Positions 1-8,797 are shown, counted from the stretch's first letter. The stretch is DNA of 64,000 nt from Peribacillus sp. Bi96 (GCF_918698115.1 NZ_CAKKLV010000018.1:1-64000), one strand, 5' to 3'. Notes: a model not told the origin generated them from the letters alone. A program made the numbers and translations.

Positions 1-177
1 AAAATAGCGGTCATTTTCAGAAACGAAGGCAAAGATAGTTTCATTGCCTGATTGTGGTGTAATAATGGTACCATTCCAATTTTCAATTTCAATTTTTAGA
101 ACTTTACTGTACCATTTTTTTATATCCTCTAGATTTTTAGTCCTCCAAAAGATTCCTCCAAAACCCTTTATTATCAT
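1..177 (-). CDS. VOC (glyoxalase-fold) family protein, N-terminal part
   Basis: The reading frame runs off the left window edge, so only the first 59 codons are visible. The start is ATG at 177, behind a strong ribosome site (GGAGGGAG). The protein opens with IIKGFGGIFWRTKNLED and then WYSKVL, WNGTIITP and NETIFAF, the usual pattern of the first beta-alpha-beta unit of small Bacillus VOC proteins (glyoxalase/bleomycin-resistance fold). Metal ligands and substrate cannot be judged from this piece. Confidence 0.7.
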   Translation of the reverse strand, partial: MIIKGFGGIFWRTKNLEDIKKWYSKVLKIEIENWNGTIITPQSGNETIFAFVSENDRYF

Positions 178-239
178 AAGAATCTCCCTCCTATCCCATT
201 GGTTATTAATTTAAATTCTAGTTTTGAAAGCGAATTCCT

Positions 240-330
240 TCTTTCACTAACCTGTCCCGATAGTTGCATAGGAAAAAGCTGCCTTAAAGACAGCTTCGAT
301 CCTCAACAAACGCACCCGTTAGTGAAATAA
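240..330. repeat. Dispersed stem-loop repeat, copy 1 (near complete)
   Basis: The order of parts is CTAACCTGTCCCGATAGTTG, a spacer GCATA, the hairpin AGCTGCCTTAAAGACAGCT, and a right block with CGCACCCGTTAGT. The same order recurs at 10828-10914, and partial copies lie at 858, 1299, 2863, 9060, 9356, 10992, 14089 and 15328. It lies between genes and encodes nothing obvious. The central hairpin could act as a transcription end. Confidence 0.7.
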
Positions 331-333
331 ATC

Positions 334-510
334 TTAGATAAAAATCACAATAAATAGTAATCCTATACCAATAAGAACTCCACCAATCAACTCATAGTTG
401 TCAAACAAGAAGAACAATTTACTTTTATTTTTAAAATCGAATGAAAGAGTTCTTTTTCTTAACCAAAATGCAAAAGTGACAATAAAAAGCAACGCGAAAA
501 GAAGTAACAT
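334..510 (-). CDS. Small hypothetical membrane protein
   Basis: About 58 residues from ATG at 510. An upstream TTG at 552 would add 14 residues but overlaps a GTTGC-CTCA-GCAAC hairpin. The protein has two hydrophobic segments (LLLFALLFIVTFAFW near the start and GGVLIGIGLLFIVIFI at the end) joined by a basic loop. I see no good ribosome site for either start and I recognise no family. It may belong with the next small membrane protein upstream. Confidence 0.35.
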   Translation of the reverse strand: MLLLFALLFIVTFAFWLRKRTLSFDFKNKSKLFFLFDNYELIGGVLIGIGLLFIVIFI

Positions 511-570
511 TGGAGTATTTTTAATATATGGTTCACAAGGTTGCCTCAGCAACTAGTAAAGCATCCATAG

Positions 571-804
571 TTAAAGAAAGACATAGCTAATGAATGAATT
601 TCCAGTTGTAAAAATGAGGAATGCGCCCATTCCGATAAACAGAATCCGCCAAAACCAATAGCTACTTATGAAAGGAAAAAAATCGATTTTTCCTTCTTCA
701 ATCTCTTTTATACCCTTATACAACCACTTGTTCTGAAACAAACCAAAATACAGGAAAACTACTCCCGTTACAAAAACAAATGAACCACCTATCATTTCCT
801 CCAC
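571..804 (-). CDS. Small hypothetical membrane protein
   Basis: 77 residues from GTG at 804; an ATG three codons later is possible, though GGAGGAA sits right against it. It has two clear hydrophobic stretches (SFVFVTGVVFLYFGLF near the N-terminus and FWRILFIGMGAFLIF near the C-terminus) around a short charged loop, so it should be a two-pass membrane protein with both ends on one side. No known domain. It lies in a run of orphan small genes separated by copies of the dispersed repeat. Confidence 0.4.
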   Translation of the reverse strand: MEEMIGGSFVFVTGVVFLYFGLFQNKWLYKGIKEIEEGKIDFFPFISSYWFWRILFIGMGAFLIFTTGNSFISYVFL

Positions 805-857
805 TTAATCGAACTCCCTACTTACTCATCTTACCATTATCTTAGTATTTATTACTT

Positions 858-910
858 TTCAACAAACCTGTCCCAATAGTTGACTAAAGAAAAAGCTGCC
901 TTAAAGAATA
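858..910. repeat. Dispersed stem-loop repeat, left-half copy
   Basis: CAACAAACCTGTCCCAATAGTTG followed after a spacer by AAGCTGCCTTAAAG matches the left half of the copies at 240 and 10828. The right half is lost where the end of the neighbouring broken gene begins. Confidence 0.6.
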
Positions 911-912
911 CT

Positions 913-1266
913 TTAATCACCAATTGCTACTATTAACTTGTTTTTCAGTAATGCTTCTTTGCAAAGTTCTATTAACTTTTCAGCAAACTGTTTTATTTTT
1001 TGTCCGTATAAATTTTCTGTTTTGTATTTAACAACTATGCCCTCGCAAATGTTTACTAACTGATTTATTTCTTGCATCTAAAATATTGTAGCACCATATT
1101 GATCTAACCCTATAAGCAAATCAAAAGATCCTTTTTCCGTACAACCTTTATCGTAATCTTCTTTAATCTGAAGATACCCCTGCGACTCTTCATTAAATTT
1201 TACAGATTCATTTAAGTATGCTGTCTCTTTTATTGTGTTTGCAATAAAGAAATCAATTCCTAACAT
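913..1266 (-). pseudogene. Small hypothetical protein split by an in-frame TAG
   Basis: Two open stretches lie in the same frame and are separated only by TAG at 1078-1080: 62 residues (1266 down to 1081, ending GLDQYGATIF) and 54 residues (from ATG at 1077, starting MQEINQLVNICEG, to TAA at 913). Read through, they give a continuous acidic protein of about 117 residues. A turn such as DQYGATIF followed by a helix is common in small cytosolic proteins of the immunity-protein type, but I cannot name the family. There is no good ribosome site at the first ATG. Either one gene has been inactivated, or a downstream protein is expressed by restart at the abutting ATG. Confidence 0.45.
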
Positions 1267-1298
1267 CGTGGTACAGCCAACATTTCGAAACTTTTTTT

Positions 1299-1328
1299 AC
1301 TCAATTTCTGCCCAGATAGTTACATAAT
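1299..1328. repeat. Dispersed repeat fragment
   Basis: CTGCCCAGATAGTTACATAA matches the CTGCCCCGATAGTTGCATAA block of the copy at 10828 with two changes. Nothing of the hairpin or the right block remains. Confidence 0.45.
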
Positions 1329-1369
1329 CCAATCTACAATTTCCTATTTTATGTATGGTTGGAGGTACT

Positions 1370-1741
1370 TTACTCCCATGAATTTTCGTACTTTTTTCTA
1401 ATTTTATCGACTTTATTATATTCGCAAATGGTATCTGCTAATTGAACTTTCATCGTATTTTTTTCGACTATAATAGTAAAATTATTAGAGCCACCACCAT
1501 AATCAAATTCGTAATCATTATTCTCTATATGCTTATATGTTCCAGAAGATTGTTCTCCGCCCTGGACTCTTGAATTTTGAATTTCGAAATTGTTTTCCCC
1601 TTTAAAGATAAAGGAGTCTCGACAAACACTATTTTCTTCATCCACCTTTTTCCATGTACCTTTCCAAGATTGTGCTTTTTCTTCACCACACGCAGCTAAT
1701 ACTAATACAGCCATCGTTGAGATCATTAACATTTTTTTCAT
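1370..1741 (-). CDS. Small lipoprotein
   Basis: 123 residues starting MKKMLMIS. A short hydrophobic signal (ISTMAVLVLAAC) ends in a lipobox LAAC, with the modified cysteine at about residue 18, followed by a charged linker. The mature part is about 105 residues with beta-prone stretches (SWKGTWKKVDEEN, FTIIVEKNTMKVQL) and two further cysteines that could form a disulfide. It should be anchored on the outer face of the membrane. I recognise no specific family; WKGTWK looks like the start of a lipocalin-like or DUF-type beta domain. It stands alone, with a usable GGAG/AGGTG site upstream. Confidence 0.65.
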   Translation of the reverse strand: MKKMLMISTMAVLVLAACGEEKAQSWKGTWKKVDEENSVCRDSFIFKGENNFEIQNSRVQGGEQSSGTYKHIENNDYEFDYGGGSNNFTIIVEKNTMKVQLADTICEYNKVDKIRKKYENSWE

Positions 1742-1904
1742 TCATACACCTACTCCAAAGGTCAACTTTATTTCCGACTTTTAGTACGGACAAACAAGGT
1801 AAAAGTTACCTTTTCATAGTCATTATTGAAGTAAAGCAACTGTTAGTTGATAAAAAAAAGAAGAACTGTCGAAACAGCTCTTCGGATAAATTCTACGTCT
1901 ATAC

Positions 1905-2777
1905 TTACTTTTTCAAAACAGGGATCCATATTTCACTTCTAAATGTTGGTGAGGTTACATCTTTTTTTTCGTTCCAAAGGATTTCTGGCCCTTCTATTTG
2001 TTCATAGTTAGAGGATGGAAACCATTCCGAATAAATACGTCCCCATACATTTTGCAGTGTTTCAGGAAAAGGTCCGGCTGCTTCGAATACCGCCCATGTA
2101 GATGCATCAACTTCAAGCAGTGTTAAGTTATTTGGACACTCCCTCGTTGTTGCTACGCCTATATAATGATCAAGCTCCCCTTTTTCCTCCAACCTGCCTC
2201 CGGAAAAGTTCGCTGATGCACTAAGCAGTCCTAATGGCTCGACATTCGATAGTTTTTTGAGTTCATTTATCGTTTTTTCGTCTAAACTTTCCCACATAGA
2301 AGCAATCTCTGGATTAACCCCGTTAAAAATGATTGGAACTCTTTTTTTAATTCCAATAATGCGAAATGCCTCTTTTCCTTCTATTCGATAGTTCATTTCA
2401 CTGCCTCCTTTAATAGATAGTTGGAAGGACATCGGTGGATAGGCTTTAAGTGAATGGCCATTACTTCTTGCTTCTGATGGTGTGATACCATGCAAATGTT
2501 GAAACGCTCTTGCAAAAGAGTCTGGTGAGCTGTACCCGTACATTATCGCTATATCAATAACCTTTATGTTGTTATTTTTAAGCTCAAACGCTGCAAGCGT
2601 AAGTCGTCTTCGGCGGATGTACTCGGATAGCGTAATACCTGCCAGGAAGGAAAACATCCTTTTAAAATGATATTCCGAGCAATAAGCTAGCCTTGCAACT
2701 TCTTTAAAGTCAATATCGTTCGTAAGATTTTTCTCAATAAATTTAATGGCACTATTCATATTTTTGAGCAAATCCAA
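1905..2777 (-). CDS. AraC-family regulator with GyrI-like effector domain
   Basis: 290 residues. Residues 1-105 hold the two helix-turn-helix units of AraC/XylS proteins ([20 protein letters not shown], then [20 protein letters not shown] and GITPSEAR). Residues from about 127 ([20 protein letters not shown]) form a GyrI-like small-molecule-binding domain, the BmrR/Rob type. The start is TTG, placed seven bases behind GGAGGT; no better ATG exists. Family members usually control multidrug efflux or stress genes, but the target is not evident here because the neighbours are orphan genes. Confidence 0.85.
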   Translation of the reverse strand: MDLLKNMNSAIKFIEKNLTNDIDFKEVARLAYCSEYHFKRMFSFLAGITLSEYIRRRRLTLAAFELKNNNIKVIDIAIMYGYSSPDSFARAFQHLHGITPSEARSNGHSLKAYPPMSFQLSIKGGSEMNYRIEGKEAFRIIGIKKRVPIIFNGVNPEIASMWESLDEKTINELKKLSNVEPLGLLSASANFSGGRLEEKGELDHYIGVATTRECPNNLTLLEVDASTWAVFEAAGPFPETLQNVWGRIYSEWFPSSNYEQIEGPEILWNEKKDVTSPTFRSEIWIPVLKK

Positions 2778-2862
2778 TTCAATGACCTCCTTATATCCAT
2801 AGAATAGCAGGAGTTGAAACTACTCATCCGACATTTTGTGCACCATTATGTAGGGTATATTC

Positions 2863-2919
2863 CTTCAACTAACCTGCCCCTTTAGTTGCATAACAAAAAG
2901 GTTGCATCAGCAACCTCCC
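2863..2919. repeat. Dispersed repeat, left half with a different hairpin
   Basis: TTCAACTAACCTGCCCC and TTAGTTGCATAA match the left block of the repeat family. The central hairpin is instead GGTTGCATCAGCAACC. The same kind of hairpin (GTTGCCTCAGCAAC) appears at 541-553. It could end transcription of the AraC gene's neighbour. Confidence 0.55.
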
Positions 2920-2936
2920 TTATTGATTCTGTAAAT

Positions 2937-3422
2937 TTAATTCGCATACAAGCGATATTGGTCGCTTAATGTATCTCCATTACCGTAAATATAAGCTTTT
3001 GAGCCGGATGTATAGGAGGAATTATCATACTTCCATTTGATTCTGAGCCCCATATACCCACCTGCTCCATATGTGTTCGTGCCATTCTTCTTTATATATT
3101 GCGAGAAGCTGTCCCATGTCCGGGGGCCAACCACACCATCTACTTTCAAGTTGTTTTCTTTTTGATATTTCTTTACACCAGCTTCGGTTTTCGGTCCAAA
3201 AATCCCATCAACGTCAACGACTGCTGAATCCGTATAAAAGCCCATGACATTCAGGATATATTGCATATTCCTGACCTCTACCCCATGAGTGTCCTTCCGC
3301 AAAATAGAGTTTTTATCCCAGCTATCTGGATGGTGAAATCCTCCAGCAGATGCTGAAGCGGTGGAAAAAGATATCCCTAGGGCCATTGCTAATACTACCA
3401 AACTAGTAAGTAATTTCTTCAT
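2937..3422 (-). CDS. Secreted peptidoglycan-binding domain protein
   Basis: 161 residues from ATG at 3422, behind GGGAG; the longer open frame upstream lacks a signal sequence. A Sec signal peptide (MKKLLTSLVVLAMALG) ends near ASASA. Residues about 40-105 form one PG_binding_1 domain (LRKDTHGVEVRNMQYILNVMGF, VDGIFGPKTEAGVKKYQ, LKVDGVVGPRTWDSF). The C-terminal 50 residues (YMGLRIKWKY to the end) are unlike a catalytic domain. It probably binds cell wall outside the membrane. No hydrolase domain is attached, unlike many relatives. Confidence 0.8.
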   Translation of the reverse strand: MKKLLTSLVVLAMALGISFSTASASAGGFHHPDSWDKNSILRKDTHGVEVRNMQYILNVMGFYTDSAVVDVDGIFGPKTEAGVKKYQKENNLKVDGVVGPRTWDSFSQYIKKNGTNTYGAGGYMGLRIKWKYDNSSYTSGSKAYIYGNGDTLSDQYRLYAN

Positions 3423-3871
3423 AGCGCCATCTCCCTCTTTTTTTGTGCATCCTAACCTCTTTACTATTTCCTTCCAGATAAGATATTCCCCTTCCGACCA
3501 ATGTCCTGTTTTGAACCTGCAGCAAACAGTCACCAAAAGGACTACAGAAATAGGATAAATATACGCTCACAATGGGGATTTCTACGTTTCTAAGTGGCCC
3601 ATGAAAACATTGTACTTTGCCTACTACTAAAACATAGTTGAGGATCACCCCTCAAAATAGCCCTTTTCAACTTCATTTTCATTTCTTAAAGCAAGTTATG
3701 AGCCCTCTCCCTTTATTCCATTCATAATTTGGGCAGCCACGAATCTTCTCTTCCCTTTTCAAACTCTGCGAAGGTCCACGAATATTATTGCAATGCTGAT
3801 GGTCATAATATAACCAATCAAGAATAGAAGAATATATCGTTCCCCGAGTGTTTCATAGGAAGGAGGGAAGA
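3423..3871. other. Intergenic region, no gene seen
   Basis: About 450 bases between two divergent genes. Open frames here are short and lack ribosome sites. A weak inverted repeat TTGAGG-N5-CCTCAA lies near 3637-3654. I could not place a convincing promoter for either neighbour. Confidence 0.4.
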
Positions 3872-5068
3872 ATGATTCCTAATCAAAAAGTAAATAAGGG
3901 ACTCATTGTGTTTGGTACGATCATCATCCAAATAGGTCTTGGCACTATCTACACCTGGAGTTTATTCAATCAGCCCTTGGCAGACAAGTTCGGCTGGAAA
4001 CTCAGTTCAGTGGCCATCACCTTTTCCATTACAAGCTTTGCTCTAGCATTGGCAACCCTATTTGCCGGGAGACTTCAGGAAAAATGGGGACTACGTCGGT
4101 TAATTGCTTTGGCAGGATTAGTGCTTGGAACGGGATTAGTCGCTAGTTCGTTCGCTTCTTCGTTAATGGTTTTGTACATCACGGCAGGGATTGTCGTGGG
4201 GTTCGCAGATGGATTAGCCTACATTACTTCATTGTCCAACCTAATCAAGTGGTTTCCGGAGCGCAAGGGCCTAATTTCAGGAATTTCTGTTTCAGCATAC
4301 GGAATGGGGAGCCTGTTATTTAAATACATAAACACATGGCTATTGAATAATGTAGGTGCCTCACAGACGTTTTTGTACTGGGGAATCATTGTAATGGCCA
4401 TGGTAGTGGTTGGGTCGCGTTTTATACGGGAATCAACTGAGACAGCTGAAACTAATGCGTCCTCTCTCAAAGATTCAAACAATTATACCGTCAAGGAAAT
4501 GATGCGGACAAGAGAGGTATATCTATTGTTTATCATGTTCTTTACCGCTTGCATGAGCGGGCTTTATTTAATCAGTATTGCTAAGGATGTGGGTGTAAAG
4601 TTAGCTGGCTTGGATGTAGTCACTGCCGCGAATACTGTGGCCATGATTGCCATTTTTAACACATTCGGACGACTGATCCTGGGAGCCCTTTCAGATAAAA
4701 TCGGCCGGATGAAGGTGATTGCCTTTAACTTCTTTGTTACAGCTGCTGCAGTTCTGGTATTAAGCCTGGGGAATATTAGATACGGTCTCTTTTTTGCCTG
4801 TGTAGCTGGCATCGCCTTTTGCTTTGGAGGCAATATTACCGTATTTCCAGCCATTGTTGGTGATTATTTCGGGTTAAAAAATCATAGCAAAAATTATAGT
4901 ATCGTATATCAGGGATTCGGCCTTGGTGCCCTTTCAGGAGCCTTTATTGGGGCAATCATCAATGGATTTAAGCCAACTTTCATGATAATAGCCATTTTAT
5001 GCATCGTGTCCTTCATAATTGCTCTCAGGGTGAAGCCGCCTATCGCGCGCAGTGGAAAACCGGTATAA
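3872..5068 (+). CDS. MFS transporter, oxalate/formate antiporter (OFA) type
   Basis: 398 residues from the ATG behind AGGAGGG; an in-frame ATG at 3848 lies upstream of that site. It has twelve hydrophobic segments. Typical OFA features are IIIQIGLGTIYTWSLFNQP in the first helix, RLQEKWGLRR after helix 2, and GRLILGALSDKIGRMK in the central loop of the second half. Family members exchange small organic acids such as oxalate, formate, pyruvate or lactate. The pyruvate oxidase gene begins 103 bases downstream on the same strand with no terminator between, so pyruvate or a related acid is a reasonable guess. The true substrate is unknown. Confidence 0.8.
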   Translation: MIPNQKVNKGLIVFGTIIIQIGLGTIYTWSLFNQPLADKFGWKLSSVAITFSITSFALALATLFAGRLQEKWGLRRLIALAGLVLGTGLVASSFASSLMVLYITAGIVVGFADGLAYITSLSNLIKWFPERKGLISGISVSAYGMGSLLFKYINTWLLNNVGASQTFLYWGIIVMAMVVVGSRFIRESTETAETNASSLKDSNNYTVKEMMRTREVYLLFIMFFTACMSGLYLISIAKDVGVKLAGLDVVTAANTVAMIAIFNTFGRLILGALSDKIGRMKVIAFNFFVTAAAVLVLSLGNIRYGLFFACVAGIAFCFGGNITVFPAIVGDYFGLKNHSKNYSIVYQGFGLGALSGAFIGAIINGFKPTFMIIAILCIVSFIIALRVKPPIARSGKPV

Positions 5069-5171
5069 AGTTCCCTTTGAGGAGCTAGGTGACCTATGCA
5101 ATAAAGGGCTTATGGTTGTATCCGCAAATACAAAAAAACATATACCACTATGAACAAACAGGAGGAAAAGA

Positions 5172-6896
5172 ATGAAGCAAACAATCGCAGATTTATTAAT
5201 TGACTCATTATTGCGTGCAGGGGTGAAAAGGATTTATGGGATTGTTGGAGATTCCTTGAACGCTGTCCTAGATTCAATCAGGCGTTCTGGCAAGATTGAG
5301 TGGATTGGGGTTCGACATGAAGAGGTAGCGGCATTTGCCGCAGGTTCGGATTCCCTATTGAGTGGCAGCATTGCTGTTTGTGCAGGCAGCAGCGGCCCTG
5401 GTAATCTTCATCTTATCAATGGTTTATATGATTGCCATCGCAGCCGTATTCCCGTTTTAGCCATCGCAGCCCATATTCCAAGCAACGAAATCGGGAGTGA
5501 GTTTTTCCAGCAGACGCATCCCGAACATCTGTTTAAGGAATGCAGCCACTTCAGTGAGGTGGTGACAAAGCCTGAACAGATGCCTCGAATGGTTACAATC
5601 GCCATGCAGCATGCAGTTTCAAGAAAAGGTGTAGCTGTGTTGGTTCTGCCAGGAGATGTAGCAGCATTGCCTGACAATCAAACCGTCCCGGAACAGGTTG
5701 TACATGTGACTCAACCTATTGTTCGTCCATCCGATGCCGAATTGAAAAAACTGGCGGAATATCTAAATGGAGGGAAACGGATTACTTTATTATGCGGTGC
5801 AGGATGTGAAGGAGCCCATTCACAACTAATGGAACTCTGTGACCGATTGAAGTCCCCTATGGTCATTGCCCTAAGGGGGAAAGAACATCTAGAGTATGAT
5901 AACCCTTACTCTGTAGGTCTTACCGGCCTAATTGGCTACTCCTCCGGCTTTCACGCAATGATGGATTGTGATGTATTGCTGATGCTCGGTACTGATTTCC
6001 CTTATAGACAATTCTTTCCTAAGAAAGCCAGTATCCTTCAGGTTGACCTCAGGGCAGAGAACCTTGGGCGCCGGGCAAATCTAGCCTTGGGGCTTTGCGG
6101 TGATGTCAAGAACACGGTCGAAGCTTTGCTTCCTTACCTAACAGAGACGCATGGCTCGCGGCACCTGGATAAATATGTCGATCATTATAAAGATGTCCGC
6201 GAAGGGCTTGATGAACTTGCGGCAGGGAAACCAGGCCATACACCGATTCACCCTCAATATTTAACGAAAATGGTCAGTGATCTTGCCAGTGAGGATGCTG
6301 TATTTACATGTGACGTCGGAACACCTACCTTGTGGGCAGCCAGGTACCTCGAAATGAATGGGAAAAGAAGATTATTGGGATCATTCAATCACGGTTCGAT
6401 GGCAAATGCCTTGCCGCAAGCAATTGGGGCTCAGTGCATCGATTCAGGCAGGCAAGTTATTGCCCTTTCAGGCGACGGTGGCCTTGCCATGTTAATGGGG
6501 GATATGCTAACTCTTCAACAGCATAACCTGCCTGTAAAGATCATCGTTTTCAATAACAGTGCGCTAAGCTTTGTCGAATTGGAAATGAAGGCAGCGGGCT
6601 ATTTGGAGACCGGTACAGAGCTTAAAAACCCGAATCTAGCAGCCGTTGCCCAAGCAATGGGAATCATGGGGATACGCGTAGAAGACCCGGCAGACCTCCC
6701 GGATGCACTGAAGCGAGCTTTTGAACATAATGGACCTGTATTATTGGATGTACTCGTGAATCGCCAGGAAATATCCCTTCCCCCACGAATTGAATTTGGC
6801 CAGGCACAGGGTTTCACATTATGGATGGTCAAGGCAGTTCTGAATGGTGACGGTAATAAATTAATTGAACTTGCCAAGACAAACCTCCTTCGCTAG
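5172..6896 (+). CDS. poxB: Pyruvate dehydrogenase (quinone), PoxB
   Basis: 574 residues, the full length for PoxB. This thiamine-diphosphate and FAD enzyme oxidises pyruvate to acetate and CO2 and passes electrons to membrane quinone. The N-terminal domain has RHEEVAAFAAGSDS with the catalytic glutamate, CAGSSGPGNLHLINGLYDCH and AAHIPSNEIGSEFFQ. The C-terminal domain has the ThDP-binding run from GDGGLAMLMGDML to FNN. The C-terminus (LIELAKTNLLR) matches the lipid-activated tail of E. coli PoxB, to which the whole protein is strikingly similar. The start is ATG behind AGGAGG. It likely shares a transcript with the upstream transporter. Confidence 0.93.
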   Translation: MKQTIADLLIDSLLRAGVKRIYGIVGDSLNAVLDSIRRSGKIEWIGVRHEEVAAFAAGSDSLLSGSIAVCAGSSGPGNLHLINGLYDCHRSRIPVLAIAAHIPSNEIGSEFFQQTHPEHLFKECSHFSEVVTKPEQMPRMVTIAMQHAVSRKGVAVLVLPGDVAALPDNQTVPEQVVHVTQPIVRPSDAELKKLAEYLNGGKRITLLCGAGCEGAHSQLMELCDRLKSPMVIALRGKEHLEYDNPYSVGLTGLIGYSSGFHAMMDCDVLLMLGTDFPYRQFFPKKASILQVDLRAENLGRRANLALGLCGDVKNTVEALLPYLTETHGSRHLDKYVDHYKDVREGLDELAAGKPGHTPIHPQYLTKMVSDLASEDAVFTCDVGTPTLWAARYLEMNGKRRLLGSFNHGSMANALPQAIGAQCIDSGRQVIALSGDGGLAMLMGDMLTLQQHNLPVKIIVFNNSALSFVELEMKAAGYLETGTELKNPNLAAVAQAMGIMGIRVEDPADLPDALKRAFEHNGPVLLDVLVNRQEISLPPRIEFGQAQGFTLWMVKAVLNGDGNKLIELAKTNLLR

Positions 6897-6908
6897 GTTC
6901 GATAAAAA

Positions 6909-6940
6909 GGGATTCATATACTAACTTTGAATCCCTGATT
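6909..6940 (+). terminator. Weak terminator after poxB
   Basis: GGGATTCA (6909-6916) pairs with TGAATCCC (6928-6935). The following TGATTATTATG is only moderately T-rich. Confidence 0.5.
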
Positions 6941-7065
6941 ATTATGGGTGATTTATGAAATGAGTATTTACCACCTTTTACCTTGAAGTTCAAAAACAAA
7001 ACCAAGTATATAGTTTTTCCATTTTCTTCTTTATTGACAAAATGAATAATTAAAAATAAGTTTCT

Positions 7066-7362
7066 ATGATTATCAAACAAGTTACCTCAGATGAAAGACG
7101 TAGCAAGATATTCAAAGCCTTATCAGAAGTAAAGCGGATTGAAATCATTCGTTATCTTTATCATGATGAAAATAAAGATAAAAATTCATACGGAGAAATT
7201 GGTGAATCAATCGGAATAAATAAGTCAAACGTTTCATACCACATTAAAATTATGGTTGAAGCAGACCTAATTGATGTAGGGCGTGATGGGCAATTTAAAT
7301 ATATAAAAATAAGGAAGGATACATTTCAAGAATTTTTACCTGTTTTTTTGGCAACTTTATAG
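7066..7362 (+). CDS. ArsR-type winged-helix regulator
   Basis: 98 residues. The fold is that of a small ArsR/SmtB protein: RSKIFKALSEVKRIEIIRYL, then SYGEIGESIGINKSNVSYHIKI as the helix-turn-helix, then a wing ADLIDVGRDGQFKYIKI. I see no cysteine pair or metal-site motif such as ELCVCDL, so it may sense something other than metal. The ribosome site is weak and the gene is AT-rich compared with poxB, which suggests recent arrival together with the IS remnants just downstream. Confidence 0.7.
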   Translation: MIIKQVTSDERRSKIFKALSEVKRIEIIRYLYHDENKDKNSYGEIGESIGINKSNVSYHIKIMVEADLIDVGRDGQFKYIKIRKDTFQEFLPVFLATL

Positions 7363-7428
7363 TGGCCGAAAAACCATTCTTTTTCATCATTAGTTTTAAA
7401 GTTTTAGAACTATTAAATAAAAAATGAG

Positions 7429-7596
7429 GTGAGTTTCTTATGCGAAATTGCGGGAGTTTCTCGCTCTGGCTTTTATAACTACTTTTCTTCAGAAGCTCAA
7501 GAAAGAAGAGAGCAAAGAGAAGAAAAAGACTTGATACTTAAAGAAAATATTTTAAATGCTTTTCATTTTAAACGCCGTCCTTACAATGATTTTTGA
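7429..7596 (+). pseudogene. IS3/IS150-type transposase OrfB, N-terminal remnant
   Basis: The frame reads LCEIAGVSRSGFYNYFSSEA, then QERREQREEKDLILKENIL and AFHFKRR, the classic start of an IS150-group OrfB. It stops after 55 codons where IS3 relatives continue into the integrase core. The rest is gone, replaced by the neighbouring IS3-family element, so this is a second, older insertion. Confidence 0.75.
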
Positions 7597-7602
7597 GAGG
7601 AT

Positions 7603-7887
7603 GTGTCCGTCTTGGAACGTAAAAATACAGGTAAAAAATATAATAATGAATTCAAGAAGACTATTGTAGATCTTTATCACTCGGTTAATTCGGTCAAAGA
7701 ATTAAGCGGCGAATATGGAGAATCAGAAGTTACCATTTATAAATGGGTTAAAGAATTTACCCCTATTGGTATAGGGGAAGAGTCTATGACTCCAAAGGAA
7801 TTAGCCGCCATATAGAAGGAAAACCTTCGGTTAAAGCAAGAAGTTGAAATCTTAAAAAAGGCTATGGACATATTCGCGAAAAAGTAA
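7603..7887 (+). pseudogene. IS3-family OrfA with an in-frame stop
   Basis: From GTG at 7603 the frame gives a helix-turn-helix OrfA (KKYNNEFKKTIVDLYHS, YGESEVTIYKWVKEF, MTPKELAAI). TAG at 7813-7815 interrupts it, and the same frame then continues KENLRLKQEVEILKKAMD, the leucine-zipper end of OrfA, up to TAA at 7885. In relatives the residue at the stop is usually glutamine, so CAG to TAG is the likely change. A run G AAA AAG at 7878-7884 sits where the -1 frameshift into OrfB occurs. Confidence 0.8.
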
Positions 7888-8734
7888 CCGAGACAGATCT
7901 TACCGAATTTATTGAGGAACACAAGAAACAATATCCCGTACAGAAGATGTGTGAAATACTAGAAATCCCAAGAAGCAGCCATTATCAGTCCCTTCAAATA
8001 GTCATATCAAATCGCGAACAGGAAAACCAAGAACTCACAAAGGAAATCCATCTCATTTACTTGGAAAGCAAGGGACGAAATGGGGCGCCAAAGATTCATG
8101 AAAGCTTATTAATCAAAGGGTTTTCCCTAAGTCTAAAGCGTGTTCAACGTTTAAGGAGCATGGCAAGAATTCGTTCTATTACTAAGAAAAAATACCGTCC
8201 CTATCCATCTAAAGAAAAGGTTATTCAATTGGATAATTTGCTAAAACGGGACTTTACTACTCAGACCATTAATGAGAAATGGGTAGCAGATATTACGTAT
8301 ATCCACACGTTAAAAGACGGACGGTGTTATTTAGCTTCGGTATTGGATCTTCATTCTAAGAAAATAGTAGGGTATTCATTTTCTCGTTCAATGACGACAG
8401 AACTGGTCATACAAGCAGTCAATAACGCTCACTTTTCCCAAAAGCCCTCGGAGGGCTTAGTTCTTCATACGGATCTTGACTCACAATATACAAGCAGTGA
8501 GTTTACTTAACATATTCAAAATCATCATATTAAGCAATCCTTTAGTCAGAAAGGTTGCCCGTACGATAATGCCTGTATTGAATCCTTTCATGCCCTATTA
8601 AAAAAGGAAGAAGTCAACCACGTACAATATCTAGACTATCAAACAGCTAAATTAGCGATGTTCCAATTTATTGAAGCAGCTTGGGCTATCAAACCCCACA
8701 AGCCATTGAAGATTTAATTAGGAATACAGCTTAA
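7878..8734 (+). pseudogene. IS3-family OrfB (DDE transposase), stop plus deletion
   Basis: The open frame runs from about 7878, with ATG at 7947 (MCEILEIPRSSHYQS), to TAA at 8508-8510. The same frame then continues HIQNHHIKQSFSQKG, YDNACIESFHALLKKE and MFQFIEA. The aspartate of WVADITYIH and the glutamate of ACIESFH are recognisable, but HTDLDSQYTS replaces the usual HSDQGSQY. After FIEA about ten codons (the YNRKRIHS block) are missing and the frame shifts, ending GYQTPQAIEDLIRNTA at TAA 8732. Three separate lesions make this clearly dead. Confidence 0.85.
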
Positions 8735-8797
8735 GATTTAACTTTTTTGTGTCCAAAATATTGACTCAAATCCATTATTTAACTAAACTCAAGTTCA

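Larger units (their letters stand above)
7601..8774 (+). mobile_element. Degenerate IS3-family insertion sequence
   Basis: Two overlapping transposase frames in the IS3 arrangement (OrfA in frame 0, OrfB in frame -1) are both broken. The likely right end is at 8774: the last 27 bases end in GACTCAAATCCA, fitting the TG...CA rule. A matching left end is not visible next to OrfA, so the element seems truncated on that side against the older transposase remnant. It cannot make an intact transposase. Confidence 0.75.

Noticed and set aside
913-2777. Toxin-immunity or defence island at the left edge
   Set aside because: Several orphan small genes occur, but no toxin, nuclease, or secretion partner can be recognised; the split gene only loosely resembles immunity proteins.
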